Of a stretch of 64,000 nucleotides of DNA, positions 1 to 8,201 are shown piece after piece (positions within the stretch are counted from its first letter, which is position 1; every line of letters begins with the position of its first letter). The DNA lies in NCBI RefSeq assembly GCF_002355595.1, contig NZ_AP017422.1, positions 2,790,001 through 2,854,000 on the forward strand. Direction: 5' to 3'. Made by a program: the position numbers and the translations under genes. Under the pieces are notes generated by a model. It was not told the origin of the DNA, made no database searches, and was given only the letters and a program-made list of their open reading frames with translations. This DNA comes from Filimonas lacunae. GTDB lineage: Bacteria; Bacteroidota; Bacteroidia; Chitinophagales; Chitinophagaceae.

Positions 1-879
1 GCGGCCGTCCGATACCTGTTTGCTGTTATCCAGCGGACTGGCGGGGTGCAGCTTGTTCCAGGCATAGTTTTTATCATAGCTGGTCACTTGCTCACCTACC
101 GAACTGGTGAGGGTAAGTCCTTTGTTTTTTTTCAGCACGATATTAATAACACCAGCTATAGCATCTGAGCCATATTGCGCCGATGCGCCGTCGCGCAGCA
201 CTTCTATGCGGTCAATAGCACTGGCGGGGATGGAGTTTAAATCGGTGCCGGTAGTGCCTTTGTTTACCGTGCCGTTTACATTTACCAGTGACGATTGATG
301 ATAACGTTTGCCATTCACCAGCACCAGCACCTGGTCGGGGCCCAGGCCACGCAACTGGGCCGGGTCAATATGATCCGTGCCATCACCCAGGGCCTGTCTT
401 ACCGAGTTAAAAGAAGGCGCCAGCAGGTTCAGCAACTGGGTAACATCCAGCTGACCTACCTGGTTGGCTATTTGCTTTAAAGGAATCACATCTACAGGTA
501 CGGGACTTTCGGTAGCACTGCGTCGCGGGTTGCGTGAACCTACCACCACCACTTCCTGCATAGTTTCTTTTTGTGGCAAAAAGAGAGTTTGTGTTAACGT
601 GCCGCCGTCTATAATGGTAATAAACACGGTGGCTGTCTGGTGGCCTACATAGCTAACGGTGATGCTATGCGCACCAGCTGGCAGTAGCAGTGCAAAATCG
701 CCATTGATATCTGTTTGTATGGTTATCTTCCCGTTAGACACTGTGGCTCCGGCCAGCGGGCCTTCACTGCCCACTACATGTCCTTTCAGGTAACCACTGT
801 TTTGCGCCAGAAGCGGCAATAGTAATAAGAGGAAAACGGGTGTCAGCAACCCGCGAAGGAGTAAGTGTGTCTTCTTCAT
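1..879 (-). CDS. TonB-dependent receptor, N-terminal part (cut by window edge)
   Basis: Partial gene; only the first 293 codons are visible. It starts MKKTHLLLRG with a signal peptide ending near LLAQ. A carboxypeptidase-regulatory-like domain follows (about residues 28-105, GYLKGHVVG...ITVSYVGH). Then comes a TonB plug domain with VVVGSRNPRRSA, QLRGLGPDQVLVLVNGKR and the hallmark GASAQYGSDAIAGVINIVLK. The protein is an outer-membrane transporter for an unknown ligand. An alternative in-frame start lies five codons upstream (894). The gene sits downstream of a strong terminator, so it likely has its own promoter in 880-1070. The family is clear; the substrate cannot be read. Confidence 0.93.
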   Translation of the reverse strand, partial: MKKTHLLLRGLLTPVFLLLLLPLLAQNSGYLKGHVVGSEGPLAGATVSNGKITIQTDINGDFALLLPAGAHSITVSYVGHQTATVFITIIDGGTLTQTLFLPQKETMQEVVVVGSRNPRRSATESPVPVDVIPLKQIANQVGQLDVTQLLNLLAPSFNSVRQALGDGTDHIDPAQLRGLGPDQVLVLVNGKRYHQSSLVNVNGTVNKGTTGTDLNSIPASAIDRIEVLRDGASAQYGSDAIAGVINIVLKKNKGLTLTSSVGEQVTSYDKNYAWNKLHPASPLDNSKQVSDGR

Positions 880-1074
880 AATAGTAGTTTGCATACTTTC
901 ATTCCAATGGCAATGCCTGTAGCAGTAACAGACATACTATCAATATGTTCATTATCAAACCACAATAGACCCCAACCTGTTGCAGTATGTAGTAAAACAC
1001 AGGTGTGCACTTCTGGCAAAAACTGTTTATTCCGTAAAAATGAGGTGGGGGAGGTTAGCTTGTATCATGGATAC

Positions 1075-1110
1075 AAAAAAGCCGCTTCCTACAGGTAGAA
1101 AGCGGCTTTT
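1075..1110 (-). terminator. Intrinsic terminator of the heptose/glycosyltransferase operon
   Basis: Long perfect stem: AAAAGCCGCTT pairs with AAGCGGCTTTT around a short loop, with T-runs on both sides. It lies 37 bp after the stop of the last operon gene (1147) and before the TonB receptor start at 879, so it separates two minus-strand units. Confidence 0.85.
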
Positions 1111-1146
1111 ACTTTATTCTAAAGTATTATTGATGCTAAAACGGCA

Positions 1147-2223
1147 CTAATACTCCTGGCCCTGCTGTGGATTGGCCCGCTGCTTTTGCTCTAATTTTTT
1201 ATTGGGAGCAGCTGGCTTTTTAGGAGCTGGTTTGGCTTTTTCAGCCGCTTCCTGCTTGTTGCGCTCCATGTTTTTAATAGATTGGTCGTCGAGCATTTTT
1301 TCGTCGCTTTTGCCACTCACATCATCTTTCAGTGGGCTGGGCATAGGGGCCTGACCGTCCTGCAGTTTAAAGTTGAACAGCTTTTCTACGTATTCCCATC
1401 TGCCGTTATTCCATTTAAAACCTTCATAATCACCATCCGGTACCAGCGAGCTTCGTCTGTCCGGGTGGCCGGTTGTGCTTACCAGGTGCTCAAAAACGAT
1501 CATGTCCATTTCGGCGTCGTAGTTCATACGGGCACGGGAGTCTTTCTTAAACTCCAGGAAAAAACGGTAAGCAGGCTGCGGGGGCTTGATGTCATCGTTC
1601 TTATAAGCAAAGAAAGGACCACCAAAACGGGGCTTGCCATCTTCGCCAAACGTAAGCACATCAATCCATTTTTTAGTAGTGGTGGCGTTGTTGTCGTCCA
1701 GCCCTATTAAAGTATAATATTTATGGTTGTTGAACGTTTTCATCACCATTTTATAATAGATAGCACCAATCCAGTTGAAGTTACTGCGTACACTATCCCA
1801 GGGCTCTTCGGCGTAATCGCTCATGTCAATCAGTGGAAACAGCTTTAACGATCCGTCTGGCGTGTTCATTTGGATACACCCGCGCTGACGGTGAAAAGCA
1901 TCGTCACGTTCAAACTGCCAGGTAAAAATGCGAAAAGTACTGTCTGGCGCATAAATGCGGGAGATGTTATCCACCGAATCAAAAGGGTAGTAGAACGAGT
2001 TGGGTACTTTTAATGCCTGCACCAGGTTGCGGATAAACAGGCTATCGGCCTGAAAACGATGGGTGGCGTATTTGGCAAACACCATCAGCTTACCCAGTTT
2101 TTGTAAAGAATCTTCGGCTATTTTAAGTTGTTGGGTATGGGCAGGCGTAATTACCTGGGCCTCGCTTTGCATCGGTCCGGATAGTAATACTATTGCCAGT
2201 AACAAGGAGAAAAATTGCTTCAT
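1147..2223 (-). CDS. Secreted protein of unknown function
   Basis: 358 residues. A clear Sec signal peptide (MKQFFSLLLAIVLLSG, cleavage near SEAQ) indicates export. The body is aromatic- and charge-rich (YYPFDSVDNISRIY, FNWIGAIYYKMV) with no motif I can name. The last 60 residues are low complexity, rich in Lys, Ala, Pro and Gln (KAKPAPKKPAAPNKK), possibly a flexible tail. It is the last gene of the minus-strand operon, 62 bp behind the HAD phosphatase, and is followed by the terminator at 1075-1110. I do not recognise the family; a link to envelope glycan assembly is suggested only by position. Confidence 0.8.
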   Translation of the reverse strand: MKQFFSLLLAIVLLSGPMQSEAQVITPAHTQQLKIAEDSLQKLGKLMVFAKYATHRFQADSLFIRNLVQALKVPNSFYYPFDSVDNISRIYAPDSTFRIFTWQFERDDAFHRQRGCIQMNTPDGSLKLFPLIDMSDYAEEPWDSVRSNFNWIGAIYYKMVMKTFNNHKYYTLIGLDDNNATTTKKWIDVLTFGEDGKPRFGGPFFAYKNDDIKPPQPAYRFFLEFKKDSRARMNYDAEMDMIVFEHLVSTTGHPDRRSSLVPDGDYEGFKWNNGRWEYVEKLFNFKLQDGQAPMPSPLKDDVSGKSDEKMLDDQSIKNMERNKQEAAEKAKPAPKKPAAPNKKLEQKQRANPQQGQEY

Positions 2224-2285
2224 ATCGTACCTGAATTACATAGTTAAACGAAAACAGCTGCCGGGCTGGTGTGTCAGCCCTTTTT

Positions 2286-2840
2286 TTAGGCTTTTGTTAA
2301 GGCCTGTAAATGGGCCGCATATTCGGCCAGGCTGTTAAAGCGTTGTTCTATTAACGGGTGAGGAAAAGGTGTTTCGGGGTTGGTAGTAGCTAAAAACACG
2401 CTATGAGCTATACCGGCATTATGCGCAAACTCCATATCGCTTAATTTATTACCTACCATTATGCTTTTGGTAAAATCAATATCCGGGAAATCGGCTTTGG
2501 CCTGAAAAGCCATACCGGGGTTAGGTTTGCGGTTGTAGGCATCCTGGTCCAGGTCGGGGGCAAAGTATATTTTATCAATACGGCCACCTAGCTTTTTCAT
2601 TTCGCCCAGCATATGGTCGTGAATTTCGGTAAGATGGTCTACCGTCATCAGGCCTTTGCCAATACCTTTCTGGTTGGTAACCATTACAATAGTGCCAAAC
2701 AGCTGGTTAAACACAGGCATGGCTTCCAGCACGCCTTCATAAAAGCCAAATTCGCCTACGTGTAAAATATAATCCGCTTTCTTCTCCAGGTTAATCACGC
2801 CATCCCTGTCTAAAAATAAAGTCCAGCTTTTATCCATCAT
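2286..2840 (-). CDS. gmhB: HAD-IIIA family phosphatase, GmhB-like (heptose 1,7-bisphosphate 7-phosphatase)
   Basis: 184 residues, normal for the family. HAD motif I is LFLDRDGVIN with the nucleophile and acid/base Asp pair. VTNQKGIGKG corresponds to motif II, the Lys of NRKPNPGM to motif III, and VGNKLSDMEFA to motif IV. It would remove the 7-phosphate of D-glycero-D-manno-heptose 1,7-bisphosphate. The cysteine zinc-binding loop of typical E. coli GmhB is absent, so substrate assignment rests partly on the neighbours gmhA and the nucleotidyltransferase. It lies 21 bp downstream of the latter. Start at 2840 or the next codon (2837). Confidence 0.82.
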   Translation of the reverse strand: MMDKSWTLFLDRDGVINLEKKADYILHVGEFGFYEGVLEAMPVFNQLFGTIVMVTNQKGIGKGLMTVDHLTEIHDHMLGEMKKLGGRIDKIYFAPDLDQDAYNRKPNPGMAFQAKADFPDIDFTKSIMVGNKLSDMEFAHNAGIAHSVFLATTNPETPFPHPLIEQRFNSLAEYAAHLQALTKA

Positions 2841-2861
2841 GGTATTGTGGTTGTAAACAAA

Positions 2862-3560
2862 TTAAACACCTGCCAGTTCTGTTTGCACGCGCTCATAATC
2901 TTCCGGAATGCCAATGTCTATAAAGTAAGCATCCTGCACCAGGCCGCACATAACGCGCTGTTGGTATAAGGCTTCGAGGTAATCTTTTTCAAACGAAAAT
3001 TTTTGTGGAAGAGCTTCCTGCACAAAGGCAGGTATGTTCAGTGCAAACATGCCGGCATTAATAAAACCCTGTTCGTAATACTGCTTTTCTTTAAAGCTGG
3101 TGATACGGCCCTGCACATCAGTTTCTACCACACCAAAGCGATCGAACTGTTGCATAGGCTTTAACAGCAGGGTACAGGCTGCCTGTTGCTGCTGGTGAAA
3201 CTGACTTAGCTGTGCCACGTTACCTTTAAACAACGTGTCGCCATTGGTCACCAGCACCGTATTGCTTTTTACCAGCCGGCACGCATGCTTAATAGCACCA
3301 CCGGTGCCTAACGGCTCGTCTTCGGTGCTGATGCTGTAATTGCCTTGTGGCAAGGCCTGTTGTAAAAAGCTGAGAAAGTAATCGTGCTTATAGCCCAGGG
3401 CAAACACAAAGTGCTCAATACCCTGTTGTTGCAGGCTGGTAATTACGTATTGTAAAAACGGCTTACCGTTAACAGGGGCCATACATTTGGGCAGTTCCGG
3501 AACGGCGCTGCGCAGGCGTGTGCCTAAGCCACCTGCTAACACTATTGCTTCTGTAATCAT
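2862..3560 (-). CDS. hddC: Nucleotidyltransferase, HddC-like (heptose-1-phosphate guanylyltransferase)
   Basis: 232 residues from MITEAIVLAGG. The nucleotide-binding signature LAGGLGTRLR, the PKCMAPVNGKPFL motif and the metal-binding VTNGDT are all present, as is a typical acceptor region (FINAGMFALN, FIDIGIPEDYE). The family transfers NMP to sugar 1-phosphates. Beside GmhA and GmhB, the likely product is GDP-D-glycero-alpha-D-manno-heptose. The start at 3560 is chosen because its ATG shares one base with the gmhA stop (TAATG), suggesting translational coupling; a longer reading to 3593 would overlap gmhA. Mannose-1-phosphate specificity cannot be excluded. Confidence 0.85.
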   Translation of the reverse strand: MITEAIVLAGGLGTRLRSAVPELPKCMAPVNGKPFLQYVITSLQQQGIEHFVFALGYKHDYFLSFLQQALPQGNYSISTEDEPLGTGGAIKHACRLVKSNTVLVTNGDTLFKGNVAQLSQFHQQQQAACTLLLKPMQQFDRFGVVETDVQGRITSFKEKQYYEQGFINAGMFALNIPAFVQEALPQKFSFEKDYLEALYQQRVMCGLVQDAYFIDIGIPEDYERVQTELAGV

Positions 3561-4138
3561 TATGGGAAAAGGTTGGCTTCTACCAGCTGACAAATAATAT
3601 GACCTATCAGGATATGACTTTCCTGTATACGTGGCGTATCGGTAGAGGGTACATTGAATAAGTAATCGCTCAGCTCTTTCATAGCGCCACCAGTTGCGCC
3701 GGTAAAGCCTACGGTAATCACTCCCTGATTACGGGCAGCTTCCATGGCTTTAATAATGTTGGTGCTGTTGCCCGAAGTGCTAAAGCCTACCAGTACGTCG
3801 CCATTGTTGGCGGTGCCTTCTACCAGGCGGGCATATATTACATCATAGCTGTAATCGTTGGCTACAGCGGTTAAATAAGAAGTGTTGCAATGCAAAGCTT
3901 CGGCAGGCAAAGCTTTCCTGTTTTTATAAAAACGGCCTGAGAATTCAGCCGCCAGGTGTTGCGCATCGGCTGCGCTGCCACCGTTACCGCAAAAAAGCAC
4001 TTTACCACCCAGCTGAAAGCATTTGGTGATAGCCTCTACGCAGGTAATGATGGTTTGATGAACGGTTTCATCGGTAAGTAGTTGTTGTTTTACAGCAATA
4101 GAAGCCTGTATAAGACCGGAGATCTGGTTATTTGTCAT
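3560..4138 (-). CDS. gmhA: Sedoheptulose-7-phosphate isomerase (SIS domain)
   Basis: 192 residues, the usual GmhA length. The SIS-domain signature LFCGNGGSAADAQHLAAEF is near residues 48-66. It is followed by the substrate-binding stretch LVGFSTSGNSTNI and a C-terminal ESHILIGHIIC helix, both diagnostic of GmhA. It converts sedoheptulose 7-phosphate to D-glycero-D-manno-heptose 7-phosphate in the cytosol, the first step of ADP- or GDP-heptose synthesis. Its stop overlaps the start of hddC. The heptose 7-phosphate kinase (HddA) needed between GmhA and GmhB is not in this cluster. Confidence 0.93.
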   Translation of the reverse strand: MTNNQISGLIQASIAVKQQLLTDETVHQTIITCVEAITKCFQLGGKVLFCGNGGSAADAQHLAAEFSGRFYKNRKALPAEALHCNTSYLTAVANDYSYDVIYARLVEGTANNGDVLVGFSTSGNSTNIIKAMEAARNQGVITVGFTGATGGAMKELSDYLFNVPSTDTPRIQESHILIGHIICQLVEANLFP

Positions 4139-4160
4139 GCTGCAAATGTAGCAAACCAGA

Positions 4161-5315
4161 TTACAAATTGCGGATAGTATCGGTTAATACTTTCCAGCTA
4201 TACTTCTTCTTTTCCTCCCGTAAATAAGGTAGAAAATGCTGTTCGCCAATGAGGTATAACTGAATAATATGTTCGGCTATAGACTCTGGCGTTGGTTCTG
4301 CTACCAGGCCCACTTCTCCATTAGGCACCAGTTCGGGCAATCCCCCTACGTTAGTTACCAGCATGGGTTTTTCAAAGTGATAGGCCAGGGGGGTAACGCC
4401 ACTTTGTGTGGCATTTCGGTAGGGCTGTATTACAAAATCAGCCGCGCTGAGATAGTACTTCACCTCACTATCGGGAATGAAATCGGTGCGTAATTCCAGC
4501 ATAGCGCCTAAGTTGGCTTCTGCAATCAGCTGCTGATAAGGGGCGGCATCTTCAAAAAACTCACCAGCTACCATTAGTTTCATCTCTGAGGGCACAAAAC
4601 GTTCGCCACTTTTTGTGGTAAGCGGCTGGTACTTATCCTTAATAATCGCCATCGCCTGTAGCAACAGGTCCAGGCCTTTATAACGGCGTATAAAACCAAA
4701 GAATAAAATCAGCGGCATTTGTGTATCCAAACCCAGGCGTTTGCGTGCTGCGGTTTTATCCAGTGCAGTTCCAAAGTTATCATACAATGGATGCACCACC
4801 TGTTGGGCTGGCTTTTGCGAAAACTGGCGCAGGTCTTTCATTACCTTTTCACTCATGGTAACAAAAGCATCTATCGGCTTCACAAAATAGCGGGTAAAAG
4901 GTGTGTCGCCCGGTCTTTTTTCATGGGGTATTATATTATCTGCAATACATACCACTTTTGTGTGTTTGTTCTTTTTTACCTGGCGTAAAATAGTACCCAA
5001 ACATGGTCCCATTAAAGGCAGCCAGTAACGCACCACAATAATATCCGGTTGAAGCTTACGCAGTTCACGCCCTACTTTTAACCAGTTTAAAGGGTTAACT
5101 GAATTAATGCAAACCTTAATGTTCACATCGGTGGGAGCAGGTTCTGATGAATACTGCGTGGTGCCCGGATACATAAATTCCGGGTACTGTAAACTAAAAG
5201 TATAGATAGTGGTATCGTACCCATCTGCCATAAACTGGCGGGCCAGTCTTTCATTAAAACTAGCCAAACCGCCGCGTAAGGGATGGGCAGGGCCTATAAT
5301 CACTGCTTTTTGCAT
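4161..5315 (-). CDS. Glycosyltransferase family 4 (GT-B fold)
   Basis: 384 residues. The N-terminal Rossmann half begins VIIGPAHPLRGGLASFNERLA, the acceptor side of GT4 enzymes. The C-terminal half contains LILFFGFIRRYKGLDLLLQA and QPYRNATQSGVTPLAYHFEKP, then the GGLPELV nucleotide-sugar binding segment. It would add a sugar from an NDP donor to an envelope or extracellular glycan. Its ATG overlaps the stop of the upstream GT2 gene by one base (TAATG), so the two are probably translated together. The heptose genes downstream make GDP-heptose a plausible donor, but this is inference. Confidence 0.9.
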   Translation of the reverse strand: MQKAVIIGPAHPLRGGLASFNERLARQFMADGYDTTIYTFSLQYPEFMYPGTTQYSSEPAPTDVNIKVCINSVNPLNWLKVGRELRKLQPDIIVVRYWLPLMGPCLGTILRQVKKNKHTKVVCIADNIIPHEKRPGDTPFTRYFVKPIDAFVTMSEKVMKDLRQFSQKPAQQVVHPLYDNFGTALDKTAARKRLGLDTQMPLILFFGFIRRYKGLDLLLQAMAIIKDKYQPLTTKSGERFVPSEMKLMVAGEFFEDAAPYQQLIAEANLGAMLELRTDFIPDSEVKYYLSAADFVIQPYRNATQSGVTPLAYHFEKPMLVTNVGGLPELVPNGEVGLVAEPTPESIAEHIIQLYLIGEQHFLPYLREEKKKYSWKVLTDTIRNL

Positions 5316-6259
5316 TAAACGCCTATCTTTTTCTCTATCAGGTAAGTATTTCTTTCAGAAGAGTTGCGGCTTACCAGCTCGGCTATAAAGCCTGCCAGAA
5401 ACAGCTGCAATCCCATTATCATTGTAGTCATAGCCAGGTAAAAGGCCGGACGGTTGGTTAACGAAAAATTATCGGCATAATGCAGCTTAGCCACACACAG
5501 GTATCCACAGCTGATTAAACCTATTAAAAAGAACAACGTACCATACAATCCAAAAAAGTGCATCGGTCTTTTGCCAAACTTGCTGATGAAAGTAATGGTG
5601 GCCAGATCTAAAAAGCCATTGATAAATCTTTCCCAGCCAAACTTAGTAGTGCCGTATTTACGGGGGCGGTGTTCTACCACTTTTTCCCCAATCTTCCGGA
5701 AACCAGCCCATTTGGCCAGCACAGGAATATAACGGTGCATTTCACCATATACCTCTATACATTTAATTACCTTTTTACGGTAAGCTTTCAAGCCACAGTT
5801 GAAATCGTTCAGTTGAATGCCCGAACTCTTACGTGCTGCGGCATTAAACAGTTTGGAAGGCAGGTTTTTGGTAAAAGTATTGTCGTAACGTTTCTTTTTC
5901 CAACCGCTTACCAGGTCGTACTTATCTTCTATAATCATGCGACGCAGTTCAGGAATTTCGTCAGGCGAATCCTGTAAGTCGGCATCCATGGTAATTACCA
6001 CGTCGCCCTGCGATGCTTTAAAACCTTCGTTTAAGGCCGCCGCCTTGCCATAGTTGCGCTGGAAGCGAATACCTTTTACGTAACTGTTTTCGGCACTCAG
6101 TTTTTCAATCACCTCCCAGCTGGTATCGGTGCTACCATCGTCTATCATTATAATTTCAAAGCTCCATCCATTGTTGTTGATAACACGTGCAATCCATTCA
6201 GAAAGCTCGGGAAGGGATTCTTCCTCGTTAAACAGTGGTATGATAATCGATAAATCCAT
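5315..6259 (-). CDS. Membrane-anchored glycosyltransferase family 2 (DPM1/ArnC type)
   Basis: 314 residues. The GT-A domain starts LSIIIPLFNEEESLPEL. It carries the donor-site motif MIDDGSTDTSW and the metal-binding MDADLQD, followed by GLKAYRKKVI. Two C-terminal membrane helices (about residues 230-255 and 265-290) match polyprenyl-phosphate glycosyltransferases, which load a sugar onto a lipid carrier at the inner membrane. It directly abuts the DUF4199 gene (no gap) and overlaps the GT4 gene by one base. The exact sugar is unknown. Confidence 0.9.
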   Translation of the reverse strand: MDLSIIIPLFNEEESLPELSEWIARVINNNGWSFEIIMIDDGSTDTSWEVIEKLSAENSYVKGIRFQRNYGKAAALNEGFKASQGDVVITMDADLQDSPDEIPELRRMIIEDKYDLVSGWKKKRYDNTFTKNLPSKLFNAAARKSSGIQLNDFNCGLKAYRKKVIKCIEVYGEMHRYIPVLAKWAGFRKIGEKVVEHRPRKYGTTKFGWERFINGFLDLATITFISKFGKRPMHFFGLYGTLFFLIGLISCGYLCVAKLHYADNFSLTNRPAFYLAMTTMIMGLQLFLAGFIAELVSRNSSERNTYLIEKKIGV

Positions 6260-6832
6260 TTAGAAAGGTTGCTTGTTTTCTTTTTTGATGATCACAGCTA
6301 TTACAGCAGATTCGGCAAAAGCCCATATCAGCCCCAGGCCATATCCCAGGAATACGGTTTTCAAACCTGTTTCTGTTTTGCTTTTTTCCGCGTTTTCCAT
6401 TGCTTTGTCAATATCCTCTTCACTGGCTTTATACTGCTCCATAAAGTGACGAACTTTGTCCAGTCCCTTCTGAAAGCTTTTCTCTGTAAGGTCTTTGTCT
6501 ACAAAGTTGTATAAAACATAAGTGGCCAGGGCAATCAGCAGGCCGGATATCACATAACTGATAAATGCAAACTTTAAACCTTCCTGGAAGGTAATATAAC
6601 CTCCCAGTCTCTTACGCAGTGCAAAGCCCGCAAACAACAGTATGGCAAAAATGTAAGGCACCCAGGTACCTACAAATAAGAATTGCACAAAGATGTCTAT
6701 GCCGGCTGCCCAGGTACCGTATAAGATAATGATAGCTAAAAGGCCGGTGATAATGCCAAATTTGATTCCCTCTTTCTGAATGAGGACGGGTTGTTTCACC
6801 ACGTCAGGCTGCGTAAGAATATCAGGTTGCAT
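6260..6832 (-). CDS. DUF4199 family membrane protein
   Basis: 190 residues with about four membrane helices: FGIITGLLAIIILYG, YIFAILLFAGFAL, FAFISYVISGLLIAL and the C-terminal LGLIWAFAESAVIAVII. A charged amphipathic stretch lies before the last one. The pattern, including GYITFQEGLKFAF in the second loop, is that of DUF4199, a Bacteroidota family without known activity. It lies between the dihydroorotase-like gene (1 bp gap) and the GT2 gene (0 bp gap). I recall this gene order from other Bacteroidota (memory, unchecked), which would point to a shared, undefined role. Confidence 0.85.
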   Translation of the reverse strand: MQPDILTQPDVVKQPVLIQKEGIKFGIITGLLAIIILYGTWAAGIDIFVQFLFVGTWVPYIFAILLFAGFALRKRLGGYITFQEGLKFAFISYVISGLLIALATYVLYNFVDKDLTEKSFQKGLDKVRHFMEQYKASEEDIDKAMENAEKSKTETGLKTVFLGYGLGLIWAFAESAVIAVIIKKENKQPF

Positions 6833-6833
6833 G

Positions 6834-8105
6834 TTAGTTAAGATGTGCTTTTCCTTTATGAATAATACCGGTTACTTTTCCTTTCAGGGTTTTATCCAGG
6901 AAAGGACTGTTGGCCGATTTGCTTTGATTGTTTTTGGTGGTAAGCACTGTAGTGGCTTCCGGCTCAAACAAGGTGAAAGAAGCCGTGGCGCCAGGTGTTA
7001 CACTACCGGTAGGTGTTGCAAAAATGGCGGCTGCGTTGGTGCCAAATAAGACAGCTACCTGTGCAGGCGTTAATTCCGGCAGGGCGGTTTGCACTGCGGC
7101 ATAAGCCGTTTGCAGAGAAATCATCCCGGCTTTGGCATATTCAAACTCACAGGTTTTATTGTCCCAGTTCTGCGGCAGGTGGTGCGATGCTAGACAGTCT
7201 ACCACACCTTCCAGCACTGCCTGGCGCAAAGCCATCATATCGCTGCGTAAACGCAGGGGAGGTGTTACCTTTAAATTGGTATCGTAAGTGCTCAGGTCTT
7301 CATCACAAAACACCAGGTGATAAGGGGTAACGCTACAGGTTACCTGTAAGCCGGCAGCCTTCGCTTCTTTTATCAGCGCAATGCCTTTGGCGGTGCTAAC
7401 ACCGGTAATATGCAATTTGCTGCCGGTGTATTTTACCAGTTCAATATCGCGCATAATCACCAGTTCCTCACCAATGGCAGGTATACCGGGCAGGCCCATG
7501 CGGGTGCTTACAATGCCTTCGTGCATTAAGCCGTATTTGCTGATGCTGTCATCCACCGGCACCTGAATCAATACCCCGTCAAACGCTTTTACATATAATA
7601 AGGCTTTCAGCAGCAGGCCGGGGCTTTGCACCGGGTGCAACCCATCGGTAAAAGCTACGGCACCGCTATTGTACATGTCGTACATTTCGCCCAGTTCTTT
7701 TCCTTCTGCATTTTTGGTGATAGTGCCCAGCGGGCGTATGGTAACCGGCAGGGTAGTGGTACCCTGGGTAATATATTGTACCTGTGTTTTATTGCTTACT
7801 ACCGGCTGCGTATTGGGCAGGGTAAACACCTGCGTGTAACCACCGGCTGCTGCTGTTGCGGCACCCGATTCCAGGGTTTCGCGATGTTCCAGCCCCGGAT
7901 CGCAAAAATGCGAGAACGCATCCACCCATCCCGGCGATACCACCAGTCCTGGTTTTTCAATAATAGTAACGCTATTGTCAATGCCGGAAGTAATGGACTT
8001 ATCAATGGTAACTACCACACCATTTTCAATCAGAATATCCTGTGTTGTTCCGTTAAAGGAAGAGCCTGGATCTGCTACAAATGCCTGCCTGAGTAAAATC
8101 TTCAT
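6834..8105 (-). CDS. Dihydroorotase-like amidohydrolase, probably catalytically inactive
   Basis: 423 residues, full length for class I dihydroorotase, with the overall landmarks in order (GLPGIPAIGEE, LHITGVSTAKG, VTPYHLVFCDE, NLKVTPPLR). Most metal ligands are lost. The HxH motif reads DAFSHF (first His is Phe64). The His of the usual HxED segment is Pro183. The HVST His is Gly235. The Asp of the usual TDHAPH is His308 in SHHLPQ. Only the Asp of AFTDG is kept. It is therefore more like the non-catalytic PyrC-prime proteins that scaffold aspartate transcarbamoylase in other bacteria. It is first in the glycosyltransferase operon. Annotating it as active PyrC would be unsafe. Confidence 0.85.
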   Translation of the reverse strand: MKILLRQAFVADPGSSFNGTTQDILIENGVVVTIDKSITSGIDNSVTIIEKPGLVVSPGWVDAFSHFCDPGLEHRETLESGAATAAAGGYTQVFTLPNTQPVVSNKTQVQYITQGTTTLPVTIRPLGTITKNAEGKELGEMYDMYNSGAVAFTDGLHPVQSPGLLLKALLYVKAFDGVLIQVPVDDSISKYGLMHEGIVSTRMGLPGIPAIGEELVIMRDIELVKYTGSKLHITGVSTAKGIALIKEAKAAGLQVTCSVTPYHLVFCDEDLSTYDTNLKVTPPLRLRSDMMALRQAVLEGVVDCLASHHLPQNWDNKTCEFEYAKAGMISLQTAYAAVQTALPELTPAQVAVLFGTNAAAIFATPTGSVTPGATASFTLFEPEATTVLTTKNNQSKSANSPFLDKTLKGKVTGIIHKGKAHLN

Positions 8106-8150
8106 GAGATTTTGAAAATTTTTTGCAATATATGCCGATTAATTCAATCC

Positions 8151-8193
8151 CTGCCCATAACCTTGCCACCGGCAGGTAAATAGCTATGGGCAC
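8151..8193 (-). terminator. Stem-loop after the MBL hydrolase gene (possible terminator)
   Basis: TGCCCATA (8152-8159) pairs with TATGGGCA (8185-8192), and a smaller CCTTGCC/GGCAGG stem sits inside. It lies just downstream of the MBL gene stop (8202) and upstream of the dihydroorotase-like start (8105). There is no good T-run, so it may be a weak terminator or a leader structure. Confidence 0.4.
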
Positions 8194-8201
8194 AGGTAAA
8201 T

